From NCBI RefSeq assembly GCF_001436255.1, contig NZ_AZEI01000076.1:248001-312000 (forward strand): a stretch of 64,000 bases of DNA, written 5' to 3'. Origin of the DNA: Lentilactobacillus rapi DSM 19907 = JCM 15042 (GTDB lineage Bacteria; Bacillota; Bacilli; Lactobacillales; Lactobacillaceae). A model generated the notes under the pieces. The model saw only the letters and a list, made by a program, of their open reading frames with translations. It did not search any database and was not told the DNA's origin. Positions 42,679 to 55,877 of this stretch are shown one piece after another (position 1 is the stretch's first letter; the number at the start of each line of letters is the position of its first letter). Position numbers and translations under genes: made by a program.

Positions 42679-45600
42679 TTACATCATATCAAAAAGGCTG
42701 AGTTGATTTTCATCAGGGAGACCATCTAATACATGATTTTCAGTCATAAAGTCAATCAAGGTTTTGGATACTTTCCCCCGTTTAGACAAGTCTTCCTTAG
42801 ACAGGAATGGCTTATCTTCTCGAGCGGCCACAATCTGTTTGGCAACGTTGAGACCGAGCCCCGGAACAGAATTAAACGGGGCAATTAACGTATCACCATC
42901 AATCAACCACTGGCTGGCATCCGATTTGCTTAAATCGACCATCTGGAATTGATATCCCCGTTCAAGCATCTCATTTGCAAGCTCCAGAACCGTTAACAGA
43001 TTCTTTTCCTTGGTCGAAGCTTCCATCCCTTTATCATTAATCTGCCGCATTGCATTCTTAACGGCTTCCTTACCACGGCACATCGAAACAATGTCGAAAT
43101 CATCAGCCCGAACTGAGAAGTAAGCAGCGTAGTAAATCATTGGGAAATAGACTTTGAAGTAAGCAATTCGAAGCGCCATCAGAATATAAGCAGCCGCATG
43201 AGCTCGTGGGAACATGTACTTGATCTTTAGACAGGATTGAATATACCAGTCGGGAATTTTGGCTTTCTTCATTTCTGCTTGCCAATCATCTGGAATTCCC
43301 CGGCCATGCCGAACACTTTCCATAATCTGGAAGGATAATTCAGAATCCAGGCCCCAATTAATCAAATCGGTCATAATGTTATCCCGGCAGCCGATCACAT
43401 TGGCAATCGTTGCCGTCCCGTTCTTGATCAACTCGTCAGCATTGCCCATCCACACGTCAGTTCCGTGAGACAAACCAGAAATTTGAAGCAACTCTGAATA
43501 ATTACTTGGATGAGTTTGTTCAAGCATCCCCCGAACAAACCGCGTTCCAAATTCCGGCACTCCCAACGTTCCAGTCTTGGATTGGATCTGGTCCTCTGTT
43601 ACGCCCAATACCTTAGGACTTGAAAAGATTGACATGACGCCAGGATCATCCATTGGAATTGTTTTTGGATTAATGCCAGATAAATCTTGAAGCATTCGAA
43701 TCATCGTCGGATCATCATGACCCAGAATATCGATTTTTAAAATATTGTCATGGATCGAATGGAAATCAAAGTGGGTCGTTTTCCATGCAGCATCTTGGTC
43801 ATCAGCGGGATATTGAATGGGCGTAAAGTCGTAAATATCCATATAATCCGGCACAACGATAATCCCAGCTGGATGTTGGCCAGTTGTCCGCTTAACACCA
43901 GTTGCGCCTTTTGCAAGCCGATCTTCCTCAGCTTGTCGGTAAACTTTACCCTTGTCCCGCTCATAGGCTTTCACGTATCCATAAGCAGTCTTATCAGCAA
44001 CCGTCCCGATCGTTCCGGCACGGAATACGTTCTTCTCACCGAACAGCACCTTAGTATAATTATGAGCAATTGGTTGATAGTCACCAGAGAAGTTCAAATC
44101 AATATCTGGAACCTTATTTCCTGTGAATCCCAAGAAAGTTTCAAACGGAATATTGTGGCCATCGCCAATCATTAAGGTGCCGCATTCTGGACACTTCTTC
44201 CGGGGTAAATCATAGCCTGAACTATATTCGCCCTTTGTGAAGAACTCTGTGTGGCGACAATTTGGACAACGATAATGGGGTTGCAATGGATTTACTTCGG
44301 TAATTCCTGTCAGTGTCGCCACCAGACTTGACCCAACAGATCCCCGTGACCCAACCAAATACCCATCTTTGTTACTTTTGGCAACCAGTCGTTGAGCAAT
44401 TAAATAAATAACGGAAAATCCGTTGCCGATGATACTTTTCAGTTCTTTATCCAAACGATCAGACACAATTTTAGGCAACGGATCACCATACCACTCGTGA
44501 GCAGTATTCATGGTCCGGGTCTTAATCTCGTCTTCGGCACCCTCCATTCGAGGCGTGTAGAGCTTATCTTTTAATGGATGGATATCATCAATCTCATCAG
44601 CGATTTTATTTGTGTTGGTGACAACGATTTCTTCTGCCTTGTCCGCACCAAGAAAGCCAAAGTCACCTAACATTTCGTCAGTCGTTAGGAAATGCAAATC
44701 TGGCAGCTCCTGGCGATTCAGCGGATTGGCGCCACCTTGAGAATTAATCAGAATTTTTCGATAAATATAGTCCTGCGGATTAAGATAGTGAACATCTCCG
44801 GTAGCAACCACTGGTTTACCCAGTTCATCGCCAAGTTTCACAATGTTAGAAATGATTTCCTCTAAGTTATCTTCATCAGCAATCAATCTAGATTCAATCA
44901 GTGGTGCATAAGCCCGTCTTGGCTGAACTTCAAGATAGTCATAGAATTGGGCCTTCTGGCGAGCCTCATCCATCCCTTTTTGCATCATCGCGGTGAAAAC
45001 TTCTCCTGATGAACAAGCGGAGCCTACGATGATCCCGTCACGGTATTTTTCAAGTTGGCTTCGAGGAACCCGAGGAACTCGGTGGAAATATTGAACGTTG
45101 GAAAGTGAAACGATTTTAAACATATTCTTCAATCCCGCTTGAGTTTGGGCAAGCAAAATTGCGTGGGACGGGCGCGCGTGACGATAGGCGTCATTATCCG
45201 TCATATGCTCGTTTAATTGGTCATGATAGACAATCCCATAACGCTTTTCCGCGTCTTTTAAAAAGAGATAATTCAAATGACCGGTGGTTTCGGCATCATA
45301 GATCGCTCTATGGTGGTGCTCCAAGCTGACATCAAATTTCTTTGCCAAGGTGTTTAACCGATAACCCCGCATGTTAGGGTACAGGAATCGGGCAAGTGTC
45401 AGTGTATCAATGATGGGATTGGCCATCTCGTGCATGCCATGGCGAACATACCCCTTATTCATGAAGCCCATATCAAAAGTAACGTTATGGCCGACAACAA
45501 TTGCATCGCCACAAAATTCTCTAAATAATTTGAAAACTTCTTCTTCGGATTTAGAACCGTGGACCATTTCATCGGTAATTGACGTCAGGTTTGTTGTCTG

Positions 45601-46995
45601 TTCAGAAAGATGAAAACCGGGATCAATGAACTCTTCAAATTGATCGATCACATTACTATTTTTCATTTTAACAGCTGATAATTCAATGACCCGGTCATAC
45701 ATGGCAGATAATCCCGTTGTTTCGGTATCAAAAATAACGTACGTTGCATCAAGTAACGGAATATGCTGATCATTGTAAGTAATCGGGACACCATCATCAA
45801 CCAAATTAATTTCAACGCCATAAAGCATTTTAATATCATTTTTTTCGGCAGCATGAAAGGCATCTGGGAATCCTTGCACCGCGGCATGGTCCGTGATTGC
45901 AATGGCTTTGTGCCCCCATTTTTTAGCCTGCTTGGTAAAATCGGCGATGTTATTGGTGGCATCCATTTGACTCATTGACGTGTGGAGATGAAGCTCAACT
46001 CGCTTTTTATCGTCAGGCGCATTGTCTTGACGGGAAACCGTTTTGACGGGATTAATGTCATAAGCATTAAGGGTTAACTCATGAGAGTAATTATCTTCTT
46101 GAACATTCCCACGAACTTTGACCCAATCGCCTTCGTTAACCCCTTCAAACAAGGCTTCCTCACCCTTGTTAGAGAACTTCTTCACCTGAATAGAAGAGGT
46201 GTAATCAGTTATTTTTAGCATTAGTAACTGACGGCCAGAGCGCAACTCCCGAATTTCTTTGTTAAAGACATATCCGGAAACAACAATCGACCGTTCTTCT
46301 TCGGTAATCTCTTCCAACTGGGTGACTGGCAAATCATCCTTGATTTTTCGGCCAATCAAGCTTTTGGCTGAACCACCGCGCTTTGGTTTAGCAGCGTTAG
46401 TTTTTTGAATGGCTTCATTGGCTTTTTTGACCAACTCGGCATTGGCCGCCTCGTTTTTCTTCTTGAAGGCCTGAATATTCTGTTGAGACAAGCTTTCATC
46501 GACGATTGTATGAATTGTAAAGTCGGGGAAACCCGCCTGTTGATACATTTCCTCAATGGGTCCTAAGGCAGTGTTGGTCATGAAATCCTTGACAATGTCA
46601 TTTTCGGCAATGAATTCAATTCGCGAATCAACAATTGAAGGATATTTATCTTCACACAATTCCTTGATTAAAGGCGAAGTGACTCCACTGTTAACCACGA
46701 CCCACTGCCAATATTGCCGAAGCAGTTGTTCATTGAAATTGTTGTTGGCCGCTGAAATATTAAGCGAGACCTGAGCAATCTCGTCGAACGCAGACTTAAG
46801 GCGGGCATTGAAGTCTGTGAAGACTTCAAATGGTAAAATTCGGGGTGTTGTGATGTCAAACTGCCAACGATTACTTTTCTGATGGACTTCCAAACGATCA
46901 ATTTTGGCACCGTCGAAGTACGGCATTTGGCCAGCTTGCGACCATTGAAGTTGTTGTAATAATTTATCAAATAATGCGTTCCGATCCAAACTCAC
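42679..46995 (-). CDS. polC: DNA polymerase III alpha subunit, Gram-positive PolC
   Basis: A 1438-residue replicative polymerase. In order: an N-terminal domain, an OB fold (about 225-330), and a PHP domain ([15 protein letters not shown] near 335) split by the inserted DEDDh 3'-5' exonuclease ([35 protein letters not shown]; about 420-590). The polymerase core includes the zinc-binding CPNC...CPEC segment, the catalytic [11 protein letters not shown] and [16 protein letters not shown] regions, and a C-terminal helix-hairpin-helix. It is transcribed as the last gene of the rseP-proS-polC run or from its own promoter. Confidence 0.99.
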   Translation of the reverse strand: MSLDRNALFDKLLQQLQWSQAGQMPYFDGAKIDRLEVHQKSNRWQFDITTPRILPFEVFTDFNARLKSAFDEIAQVSLNISAANNNFNEQLLRQYWQWVVVNSGVTSPLIKELCEDKYPSIVDSRIEFIAENDIVKDFMTNTALGPIEEMYQQAGFPDFTIHTIVDESLSQQNIQAFKKKNEAANAELVKKANEAIQKTNAAKPKRGGSAKSLIGRKIKDDLPVTQLEEITEEERSIVVSGYVFNKEIRELRSGRQLLMLKITDYTSSIQVKKFSNKGEEALFEGVNEGDWVKVRGNVQEDNYSHELTLNAYDINPVKTVSRQDNAPDDKKRVELHLHTSMSQMDATNNIADFTKQAKKWGHKAIAITDHAAVQGFPDAFHAAEKNDIKMLYGVEINLVDDGVPITYNDQHIPLLDATYVIFDTETTGLSAMYDRVIELSAVKMKNSNVIDQFEEFIDPGFHLSEQTTNLTSITDEMVHGSKSEEEVFKLFREFCGDAIVVGHNVTFDMGFMNKGYVRHGMHEMANPIIDTLTLARFLYPNMRGYRLNTLAKKFDVSLEHHHRAIYDAETTGHLNYLFLKDAEKRYGIVYHDQLNEHMTDNDAYRHARPSHAILLAQTQAGLKNMFKIVSLSNVQYFHRVPRVPRSQLEKYRDGIIVGSACSSGEVFTAMMQKGMDEARQKAQFYDYLEVQPRRAYAPLIESRLIADEDNLEEIISNIVKLGDELGKPVVATGDVHYLNPQDYIYRKILINSQGGANPLNRQELPDLHFLTTDEMLGDFGFLGADKAEEIVVTNTNKIADEIDDIHPLKDKLYTPRMEGAEDEIKTRTMNTAHEWYGDPLPKIVSDRLDKELKSIIGNGFSVIYLIAQRLVAKSNKDGYLVGSRGSVGSSLVATLTGITEVNPLQPHYRCPNCRHTEFFTKGEYSSGYDLPRKKCPECGTLMIGDGHNIPFETFLGFTGNKVPDIDLNFSGDYQPIAHNYTKVLFGEKNVFRAGTIGTVADKTAYGYVKAYERDKGKVYRQAEEDRLAKGATGVKRTTGQHPAGIIVVPDYMDIYDFTPIQYPADDQDAAWKTTHFDFHSIHDNILKIDILGHDDPTMIRMLQDLSGINPKTIPMDDPGVMSIFSSPKVLGVTEDQIQSKTGTLGVPEFGTRFVRGMLEQTHPSNYSELLQISGLSHGTDVWMGNADELIKNGTATIANVIGCRDNIMTDLINWGLDSELSFQIMESVRHGRGIPDDWQAEMKKAKIPDWYIQSCLKIKYMFPRAHAAAYILMALRIAYFKVYFPMIYYAAYFSVRADDFDIVSMCRGKEAVKNAMRQINDKGMEASTKEKNLLTVLELANEMLERGYQFQMVDLSKSDASQWLIDGDTLIAPFNSVPGLGLNVAKQIVAAREDKPFLSKEDLSKRGKVSKTLIDFMTENHVLDGLPDENQLSLFDMM

Positions 46996-47034
46996 GGCAG
47001 GTCCTCCTATAGTGGTGAAAAAGGCGATTGTCTT

Positions 47035-47080
47035 CTAAAATATCAGCAATAGAAAAGACTTTTTGTCCTGTTGCTGATAC
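47035..47080 (-). terminator. Terminator between proS and polC
   Basis: TATCAGCAA (47041-47049) pairs with TTGCTGATA (47071-47079), with an inner GAC/GTC stem; the minus strand continues ATTTTAG. The rest of the 46996-47237 gap shows no gene. Confidence 0.55.
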
Positions 47081-47237
47081 CTAATAACAGAAAGTAGTCG
47101 CCCAAATCACAATTTAGCAATCAAACAGTCAAACTTCCTCAAATAAAAGAGAAGACCAAGGACAAAACACAGCTTGCCCCAGCCTCCTCAAATTGAACTG
47201 ATGACAATCAGTTACATACTAGAAGGTATATACGAGA

Positions 47238-48977
<1,740 letters not shown>

Positions 48978-48981
48978 TTAA

Positions 48982-50256
48982 TTAATGTAAGAAGTAACGC
49001 TCGATATCATTCCAAGTTACGAGAATCATAAGTAACATTAAAAATGCAAACCCAATCAAGGTCACAACTGTTTCGGTTGTCTGGGAAACAGGTTTGCGAC
49101 GAATAGCCTCGATGATGTTCAGAACTAACTTACCACCATCTAACCCTGGAATTGGAATGAGATTAATAATCGCCAAGTTAAGAGATAGGAACGCCAAGAA
49201 ATTCAAGACGCCACTCAATCCCATGGAAGCGGCCGTAGAAGTAGTTGCGAAAATTGCAACCGGGCCACCAAGATCATTCAAACTGAAGTGACCACTCACC
49301 ATAGACCAAAGCGCCCCCAACAAGGTTTTACCCATCGACCAGGTTTTTGTGAAACCAGATAGGATTTTTGCTTTAAAACTTGTATCCATGGATTGGGTAA
49401 CCCCAATAAAACCAGTCTTCTTGCCGTTGAGGGTTTGTGCCTTGGGCTTCATTGAGAGGGACTTATTCTGCCCATCACGATTGATCACAACTGAAATCTG
49501 TTTGTTTGGATTCGCACTAATTTGGACGGCCATCGCTTGCCAATCAGCGGTTTTGTGTCCATCAATCGACACGACCCGATCGCCTGATTTCATTCCCGCA
49601 TCGCGCGCAACTGAATCATTTGGCATCACGTTGACTTTATTACTGTTTGAAGCAACGCCACCTTGAACAAAGCCAAGAATGGTATAAACCAAAATTGCCA
49701 AAATAAAGTTATTAAAGACTCCGGCGACATTTGTGAGCATTCGCTTCGGTAAAGGAGCCGATTGGAATTGAACATCTCGTGGTGCAATTTGAAGCTCGGT
49801 TCCATCCGTTTCAATAATTGTCGCGTCATGATCAACCGGATAGGACTTCACTTGCGACTCGTCCCCATTTTCGTATCCTTTAATATACAAGCCCGTGTCT
49901 AAATCAGTATTGGTAACGGTCAATGGGATCCCTTGAAACAAGGAATGCTTGTTACTGGTATTAATAGATGTAACGACGCCTTGATCATTCAATTGAAGTG
50001 TAACTGGAGTTCCAGGTTTTAATTCTTCTTCACCGTCATCACCCTCACCAGCCATGCGGACGTAACCGCCAAGCGGCAACAATCTCAAGGTAAACGTTGT
50101 GCTGTTTTTTCGGTAGTAGAACACTTTTGGCCCCATTCCAACCGAAAATTCCCGGACAAGGATTCCCGAGCGCTTAGCAGTAATAAAATGGCCAAACTCG
50201 TGAAAGATCACCAGAATACCAAAAACGATTATGAAGACAATAATTGTAGTTATCAA
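48982..50256 (-). CDS. rseP: Intramembrane zinc metalloprotease RseP (site-2 protease)
   Basis: A 424-residue membrane protease of the M50 family cleaving anti-sigma factors or signal peptides within the bilayer. The zinc motif HEFGH lies in the first membrane segment (residues 18-25). A PDZ domain follows (about 200-275, NDSVARDAGMKSGDRVVSIDG) and the second metal-binding motif NLIPIPGLDGGKL is near 375. Three to four membrane segments are visible. It is between cdsA and proS in the conserved order. Confidence 0.96.
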   Translation of the reverse strand: MITTIIVFIIVFGILVIFHEFGHFITAKRSGILVREFSVGMGPKVFYYRKNSTTFTLRLLPLGGYVRMAGEGDDGEEELKPGTPVTLQLNDQGVVTSINTSNKHSLFQGIPLTVTNTDLDTGLYIKGYENGDESQVKSYPVDHDATIIETDGTELQIAPRDVQFQSAPLPKRMLTNVAGVFNNFILAILVYTILGFVQGGVASNSNKVNVMPNDSVARDAGMKSGDRVVSIDGHKTADWQAMAVQISANPNKQISVVINRDGQNKSLSMKPKAQTLNGKKTGFIGVTQSMDTSFKAKILSGFTKTWSMGKTLLGALWSMVSGHFSLNDLGGPVAIFATTSTAASMGLSGVLNFLAFLSLNLAIINLIPIPGLDGGKLVLNIIEAIRRKPVSQTTETVVTLIGFAFLMLLMILVTWNDIERYFLH

Positions 50257-50277
50257 GTGACTCTTTCCTCCTAAAAA

Positions 50278-51066
50278 CTAAATGATTCCGACTAAATGAA
50301 GCATTGGCAGGACAAACAATAGGCTGTCAAAGCGATCTAAAATCCCACCGTGCCCTGGAAGTATTTTACCAGAATCTTTCACCCCATAATAGCGCTTGAG
50401 TGCAGATTCGATCAAATCACCAAATTGACCCGCAATTGAAAGGAGAATTGTAATGATAATCATTTGCAATAGTGAATATCCAGAAACCGGGAAAAAGTAA
50501 ATATAAATTGAACAGATAATTGTCGCAGCAATCGACCCATAGATTGAGCCTTCCCACGTTTTGTTAGGACTGATTCTCGGCGCCAATTTGTGTTTGCCAA
50601 ACATTCGGCCAAAAATATAGGCACCACTATCAGTCGACCAAACGATGAATAAAGCATACAAGAGGACGGTCAGCGAAACAGCCCGTGCCAAAATAAAATA
50701 ATGGAAGCCCATTCCGACATAGAGCATGCCCAATGCGATCACGCCGGCGTCATCGAACGTGAATAAGTTTTTGCTGAAGACGGTCAATAACAACAGCATC
50801 AACACAAACAAGAAGAAAACGAAGTTCTGTTCTACCTTGGCAGGTAAAATTGCTGTCCAAGTGTCCGGCAGGATCAGCACACTGACACCTAAATAAGCAA
50901 TAATTGACTCGGCAGAAACCAGAATTCGTTTCTTCATGATTAGGACTTCAGAAACTGCCACAACTCCTAATGCCATTGCAGCGATATCAACCCACACGCC
51001 GCCCAATATGATAATTGGAATAAAAATGATTAACGCAACTACTGCTGTTATTACCCGTTGTCTCAC
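50278..51066 (-). CDS. cdsA: Phosphatidate cytidylyltransferase
   Basis: A 262-residue polytopic enzyme making CDP-diacylglycerol. About eight hydrophobic segments are present. The C-terminal family signature is seen as ISPNKTWEGSIYGSIAATII and SALKRYYGVKDSGKILPGHGGILDRFDSLLF. It is 12 bp after uppS and 21 bp before rseP. Confidence 0.96.
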   Translation of the reverse strand: MRQRVITAVVALIIFIPIIILGGVWVDIAAMALGVVAVSEVLIMKKRILVSAESIIAYLGVSVLILPDTWTAILPAKVEQNFVFFLFVLMLLLLTVFSKNLFTFDDAGVIALGMLYVGMGFHYFILARAVSLTVLLYALFIVWSTDSGAYIFGRMFGKHKLAPRISPNKTWEGSIYGSIAATIICSIYIYFFPVSGYSLLQMIIITILLSIAGQFGDLIESALKRYYGVKDSGKILPGHGGILDRFDSLLFVLPMLHLVGII

Positions 51067-51078
51067 AACTGTTCGCTC

Positions 51079-51840
51079 CTATTTACTATTATTGAGGCCA
51101 CCAAAACGACGATCTCGTTGCTGGTACTCCTTAATCATTTGATTAAGGGTTACCCCATCAAAATCCGGCCATAACGTATCTGTAAAAACTAATTCACTAT
51201 AGGCAATTTGCCAGAGAAGAAAGTTGGAAATCCGTTCCTCCCCACTCGTTCTGATCAGTAAATCCGGATCCTGAAAATCTCCCAAAAAACCGGTCATTAA
51301 ATGACTCGAAATCATCTCATCATCAATTTTCTGAGGGTCAACTTTACCGGCTTTAGCCTCACTGGCAATCTGTTGAACCGCCAATTTAATATCTAAACGA
51401 CTCCCATAGTTTAAAGCAAAATTCAAGATCATGCCAGTGCACTGACTGGTGTCTGCAATTGCATTCCGAACTGCCTGTTGGGTCTTGGGTGGTAATTGGT
51501 CAATCAGTCCCATCACCTTGACTTGAACATTATTTTCAATCAGCTCAGGAATAAAGTTATTGAAAAATTTAACTGGTAAGCTCATTAAGAAACTGACTTC
51601 ATCAGAGGGACGTTTCCAGTTTTCGGTTGAAAACGCATAGAGTGTTAACACCTTCACTCCCAGCTTACTGGCAGCCTTGGTAACGGTTTTAACGGTTTCC
51701 ATCCCCTGTTTATGACCTGCAATTCGTGGTAAATGACGTTTTTGAGCCCAACGACCATTCCCGTCCATGATGATGGCAACGTGATTGGGAATTCGGCTAG
51801 GATCTACTATTAACTTGTTTTGATTGATTTGCTTGGACAT
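51079..51840 (-). CDS. uppS: Undecaprenyl diphosphate synthase
   Basis: A 253-residue cis-prenyltransferase producing the C55 lipid carrier. Motifs are HVAIIMDGNGRWAQKRHLPRIAGHKQG (catalytic Asp), LYAFSTENWKRP, LNFALNYGSR, DLLIRTSGEERISNFLLWQ and ELVFTDTLWPDF. It is followed closely by cdsA. A terminator separates it from the upstream 148-aa gene. Confidence 0.98.
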   Translation of the reverse strand: MSKQINQNKLIVDPSRIPNHVAIIMDGNGRWAQKRHLPRIAGHKQGMETVKTVTKAASKLGVKVLTLYAFSTENWKRPSDEVSFLMSLPVKFFNNFIPELIENNVQVKVMGLIDQLPPKTQQAVRNAIADTSQCTGMILNFALNYGSRLDIKLAVQQIASEAKAGKVDPQKIDDEMISSHLMTGFLGDFQDPDLLIRTSGEERISNFLLWQIAYSELVFTDTLWPDFDGVTLNQMIKEYQQRDRRFGGLNNSK

Positions 51841-51867
51841 GGCACGCTCCTAAATTTGGTTGAGGGC

Positions 51868-51897
51868 AAAAATAAAGGATGAGAAGAACTCATCCCA
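51868..51897 (-). terminator. Terminator between the 148-aa gene and uppS
   Basis: On the minus strand GGGATGAG-TTCTT-CTCATCC, then TTTATTTTT. It would partly insulate uppS-cdsA-rseP from the rpsB-frr transcript. Confidence 0.7.
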
Positions 51898-51912
51898 AAA
51901 TGCGCTCAATTG

Positions 51913-52359
51913 TTAGTTTGTTGCACCATCTGGACGTTCAACCATTCGCCATTCGCCACGTTTGGCATCAGCTAAGGTATTGAAATATTTAAGCAAGTTG
52001 TTAGCATCTTCAGGGCTCTTTTGACCTAACATGTTCAGCCCCTTACCAGTCGTCATTGGTTCTGACAAGTCGGTAATCTCATTTCCCTTTTCGATTGTTG
52101 CATTTGAGAATGCAATGACCCAGTCTTCTTCAACCAGTTGAGAAACGATGAAGAATAAGTTGAAATCGTCAGTAACGTATGCTGGCATTGCATATAGATC
52201 ATCTTGAACTGGTTGTAGGTGACCGCCATTGTAGTCCAACACAGAAAGATTGTCGGGAGTTACTGGTTGGTTCAATTTAAAAAGCATTTTGCCAAATTCG
52301 TCAGTTCCAGGAACTACTGCAACTTCATCATCTTTATTGCCTGAATTGTTTTCTGCCAT
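51913..52359 (-). CDS. Uncharacterised 148-aa acidic protein between frr and uppS
   Basis: Not recognised. It is soluble and acidic, starting MAENNSGNKDDEVAVVPGTD, with a mixed alpha/beta pattern (DDFNLFFIVSQLVEEDWVIAF). It resembles loosely the SseB-type 'enhanced serine sensitivity' proteins in hydrophobic pattern, but I see no firm motif. The open frame extends 21 codons upstream into frr; the ATG at 52359 after AAAGGA is preferred. It sits inside an otherwise universally conserved translation and lipid gene order, where most Firmicutes have no gene. Confidence 0.7.
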   Translation of the reverse strand: MAENNSGNKDDEVAVVPGTDEFGKMLFKLNQPVTPDNLSVLDYNGGHLQPVQDDLYAMPAYVTDDFNLFFIVSQLVEEDWVIAFSNATIEKGNEITDLSEPMTTGKGLNMLGQKSPEDANNLLKYFNTLADAKRGEWRMVERPDGATN

Positions 52360-52375
52360 GTTAATATCCTTCTTT

Positions 52376-52939
52376 CTAACCGTTAATGACTTCGTCTTCT
52401 TTATCAGAAACGATTTTTTCAAGACTTTTAATATTAGAATCAGTTAATTTTTGAACTTGATCTTCGAAACGATGTAATTCATCGTCCGTGATGTCCTCAT
52501 TCTTATTACTCTTCTTTAAGCTATCCATTGCCTCGCGACGGACATTTCGGATAGCAACCTTACTTTCCTCGCCAGTTGCTTTAACTTGCTTGGCAACTTC
52601 TTTTCGACGATCTTCAGTTAATGCTGGCACCGCCAACCGAATTGCTGTCCCATCATTAGCTGGATTAATGCCCAAATCTGCTTCATAGATTCCCTTTTCG
52701 ATGTCCTCCAATGCAGATTTATCGTAAGGAGTAATTAGTATAACACGTGCTTCGGGAATTGTAATTGATGCAATCTGGTTCAGTGGTGTTGGTGCACCAT
52801 AATAATTGACCATCACACCATTTAACAGGCTTGCGTTAGCACTTCCTGCCCGGATTTTACCAAGTTCACGTTCAAGAACTTCTTGGGCTTTCTTCATCTT
52901 TTGTTTTGCTTCGTTTAATACTGTTTGCGAATCTGCCAT
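52376..52939 (-). CDS. frr: Ribosome recycling factor
   Basis: A 187-residue tRNA-mimic that splits post-termination ribosomes with EF-G. Typical sequence is KMKKAQEVLERELGKIRAGSA, YYGAPTPLNQIASI, NPANDGTAIRLAVPALTEDRRKE and NVRREAMDSLKK. It starts 2 bp after pyrH. Confidence 0.98.
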   Translation of the reverse strand: MADSQTVLNEAKQKMKKAQEVLERELGKIRAGSANASLLNGVMVNYYGAPTPLNQIASITIPEARVILITPYDKSALEDIEKGIYEADLGINPANDGTAIRLAVPALTEDRRKEVAKQVKATGEESKVAIRNVRREAMDSLKKSNKNEDITDDELHRFEDQVQKLTDSNIKSLEKIVSDKEDEVING

Positions 52940-52941
52940 AT

Positions 52942-53664
<723 letters not shown>

Positions 53665-53827
53665 CTAGGTGCCTCCCATAGTTAATCATTACAATCAATT
53701 TTAGCATACTAAAGAAGTCAGCAACAAGAAAACTGGCATTTTCAGGAATTCTTAGCATTTATTCTTATCAAAATCCAATAAAGGGACCCAACAGTTTGAA
53801 AATCCGATGAAAAATTAGCTTAATGCA

Positions 53828-53866
53828 GAAAAAAACCGGTTCAAAACAAGATGTTCTGGCCGGCTT
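53828..53866 (-). terminator. Terminator after tsf
   Basis: On the minus strand GCCGG pairs with CCGGT and inner AGAACA with TGTTTT, followed by TTTTTTT. It closes rpsB-tsf before pyrH. Confidence 0.75.
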
Positions 53867-53876
53867 AATGTCATTA

Positions 53877-54755
53877 TTAGTTATTTAATTGATCACGAAC
53901 TTCGTCTTCAAAGCTCTCTTGTTTCTTTTCGATGCCTTCGCCAACTTCGTAACGCACGAATTTGACAATTGAGCCATTCTTTGAAGCAACGTATTGGGAA
54001 ACCGTTTGGTCTGGATCCTTAACGAATTCTTGATCCTCTAGGCAGATTTCCGCCAAAAACTTGTGAAGTCGGCCTTCAACCATTTTTTCAACAATCTTTT
54101 CAGGCTTACCTTCGTTCAATGCTTCTTGAGTTAAGACTTCTTTTTCATGAGCTAACCGATCGGCTGGCACTTCATCTTTGTTTAAGAACTCGGGATTAGT
54201 TGCAGCAACGTGCATTGCAACGTCCTTAGCAGTTTCTTCATCAGCACCCTTTAATTGAACAAGGGCCCCAATCAAGCCACCATTATGCAAGTATGAACCA
54301 AATACTTCATCATCATTCTTATCAAGAATCGCGAAACGACGTAAGGTCACTTTTTCGCCCGTTACCTGAGTTATTTCGATCAAATCATCTTTAACAGTCC
54401 CCTTGTCGGTCTTTAATGCGAGAGCTGCATCAACGTCAGCAGGCTTGTTGGCAACAATTGCATCACTGACCCGACTCACAAGCGCCTTGAAGGGATCACT
54501 AGTAGCAACAAAGTCAGTTTCAGAATTGATCTCAACAATTGCGGCCGTATTGTCTTTAACAGCAATCGTGGTTAACCCATTAGCAGCAACTCTGCCACTC
54601 TTTTTTTCGGCTTTGGCAACGCCTTTTTCACGGAGTACTTCGATCGCCTTGTCAAAATCGCCTTCAGTAGCAACTAAAGCTTTCTTTGCGTCCATCATAC
54701 CAACGCCGGTTTTCTTTCGTAAATCCATAACTTGAGATGCGGAAATTTTTGCCAT
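53877..54755 (-). CDS. tsf: Elongation factor Ts
   Basis: A 292-residue guanine-nucleotide exchange factor for EF-Tu. The N-terminal module [24 protein letters not shown] and the [10 protein letters not shown] segment are unmistakable; the C-terminus has the coiled [17 protein letters not shown]-type motif. The open frame extends 21 codons upstream through a terminator, but the ATG at 54755 after GGGAGG is the real start. Confidence 0.98.
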   Translation of the reverse strand: MAKISASQVMDLRKKTGVGMMDAKKALVATEGDFDKAIEVLREKGVAKAEKKSGRVAANGLTTIAVKDNTAAIVEINSETDFVATSDPFKALVSRVSDAIVANKPADVDAALALKTDKGTVKDDLIEITQVTGEKVTLRRFAILDKNDDEVFGSYLHNGGLIGALVQLKGADEETAKDVAMHVAATNPEFLNKDEVPADRLAHEKEVLTQEALNEGKPEKIVEKMVEGRLHKFLAEICLEDQEFVKDPDQTVSQYVASKNGSIVKFVRYEVGEGIEKKQESFEDEVRDQLNN

Positions 54756-54782
54756 TATAATGGCCTCCCTTTTAATGTTAAT

Positions 54783-54834
54783 AAAAACTGACCCTACACC
54801 AAGGCCAAATTGGTCCACAGCGATAGGGTCAGCC
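54783..54834 (-). terminator. Intra-operon terminator between rpsB and tsf
   Basis: On the minus strand CTGACCCTA pairs with TAGGGTCAG across about 27 nt, then TTTTTATT. It should partially reduce tsf relative to rpsB. Confidence 0.7.
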
Positions 54835-54848
54835 TAGTGCTTAATTAA

Positions 54849-55646
54849 TTACTTTTTTGAATCGTCGCCTTCAACAGCATTGGCAATATCTTCAATTGAA
54901 TCTTCTTTTTTGTCTTTCTTATCAGCATCTTTGCCTTCGAAAGTCTTTTCGTTAACGTCATCTTCACCTTGACGGCCTTCAATAATGGCATCTGCCATTG
55001 TTGAAGTGATCAGACGAACGGCACGGATTGCATCATCGTTTGATGGAATGACAACATCGATTTGATCTGGATCAGTGTTGGTATCAACCATTGCAACGAT
55101 CGGAATGTTCAACTTCATTGCTTCGTGAACAGCAATTTGTTCTTTACGAGGATCAACAATAAAGATAACATCAGGAATCTTTGGCATATCTTCAATTCCG
55201 CCTAAGAATCGTTCCAACTTGTCCTGTTGCTTGATCAAAAGTGAAACTTCCTTCTTAGGAAGGATGTCGAATGTACCATCAGTCGCCATCTTCTTAAGGT
55301 CCTTCAAACGCTTAACCCGTGATTGGATGGTTTCCCAGTTGGTCAACGTACCACCAAGCCAACGATTGTTAACGTAGTATTGACCGGCACGTTTTGCTTC
55401 TTCTGCGATAGAATCTTGAGCTTGCTTCTTAGTTCCAACGAAGAGAACAACGGCGCCTTTTGCGGCTTCTTCCTTCATGAAATTATAAGCAACGTCAATT
55501 AACTTAACAGTCTTTTGTAAGTCAATGATGTAAATACCATTACGTTCAGTAAAGATATATTGCTTCATTTTGGGATTCCAACGACGAGTTTGGTGACCGA
55601 AGTGGACACCTGCTTCCAACAATTGTTTCATAGAAATAACAGACAT
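54849..55646 (-). CDS. rpsB: 30S ribosomal protein S2
   Basis: A 265-residue ribosomal protein. It begins [20 protein letters not shown], contains [15 protein letters not shown] and [27 protein letters not shown], and ends with an acidic, Lys/Asp-rich tail. The ATG at 55646 after GGAGG is the start; the open frame reads 16 codons into the leader. A leader of about 100-150 nt upstream has no gene and may contain the usual S2 autoregulatory RNA, which I could not fold with certainty. Confidence 0.98.
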   Translation of the reverse strand: MSVISMKQLLEAGVHFGHQTRRWNPKMKQYIFTERNGIYIIDLQKTVKLIDVAYNFMKEEAAKGAVVLFVGTKKQAQDSIAEEAKRAGQYYVNNRWLGGTLTNWETIQSRVKRLKDLKKMATDGTFDILPKKEVSLLIKQQDKLERFLGGIEDMPKIPDVIFIVDPRKEQIAVHEAMKLNIPIVAMVDTNTDPDQIDVVIPSNDDAIRAVRLITSTMADAIIEGRQGEDDVNEKTFEGKDADKKDKKEDSIEDIANAVEGDDSKK

Positions 55647-55877
55647 AATATAGCCTCCATATAGTTTTTCCTCCCCAACGATCTGCTGCTTCAAGAACCA
55701 GAAAAGGCACTGCTCAAAGCATCACGTCAGGTGTGTATTTAAAACACCTTTAAAAGTATATAAGATATTGCCCGCCAGCGCAAGCATTAACTGCAGTTTG
55801 TCACCAATTTGTGATGTAAATTGTTAAATTTAAGTAAAACGTGTTAGAATTGAAACTCGTGACAAGGAGGAAATTAC

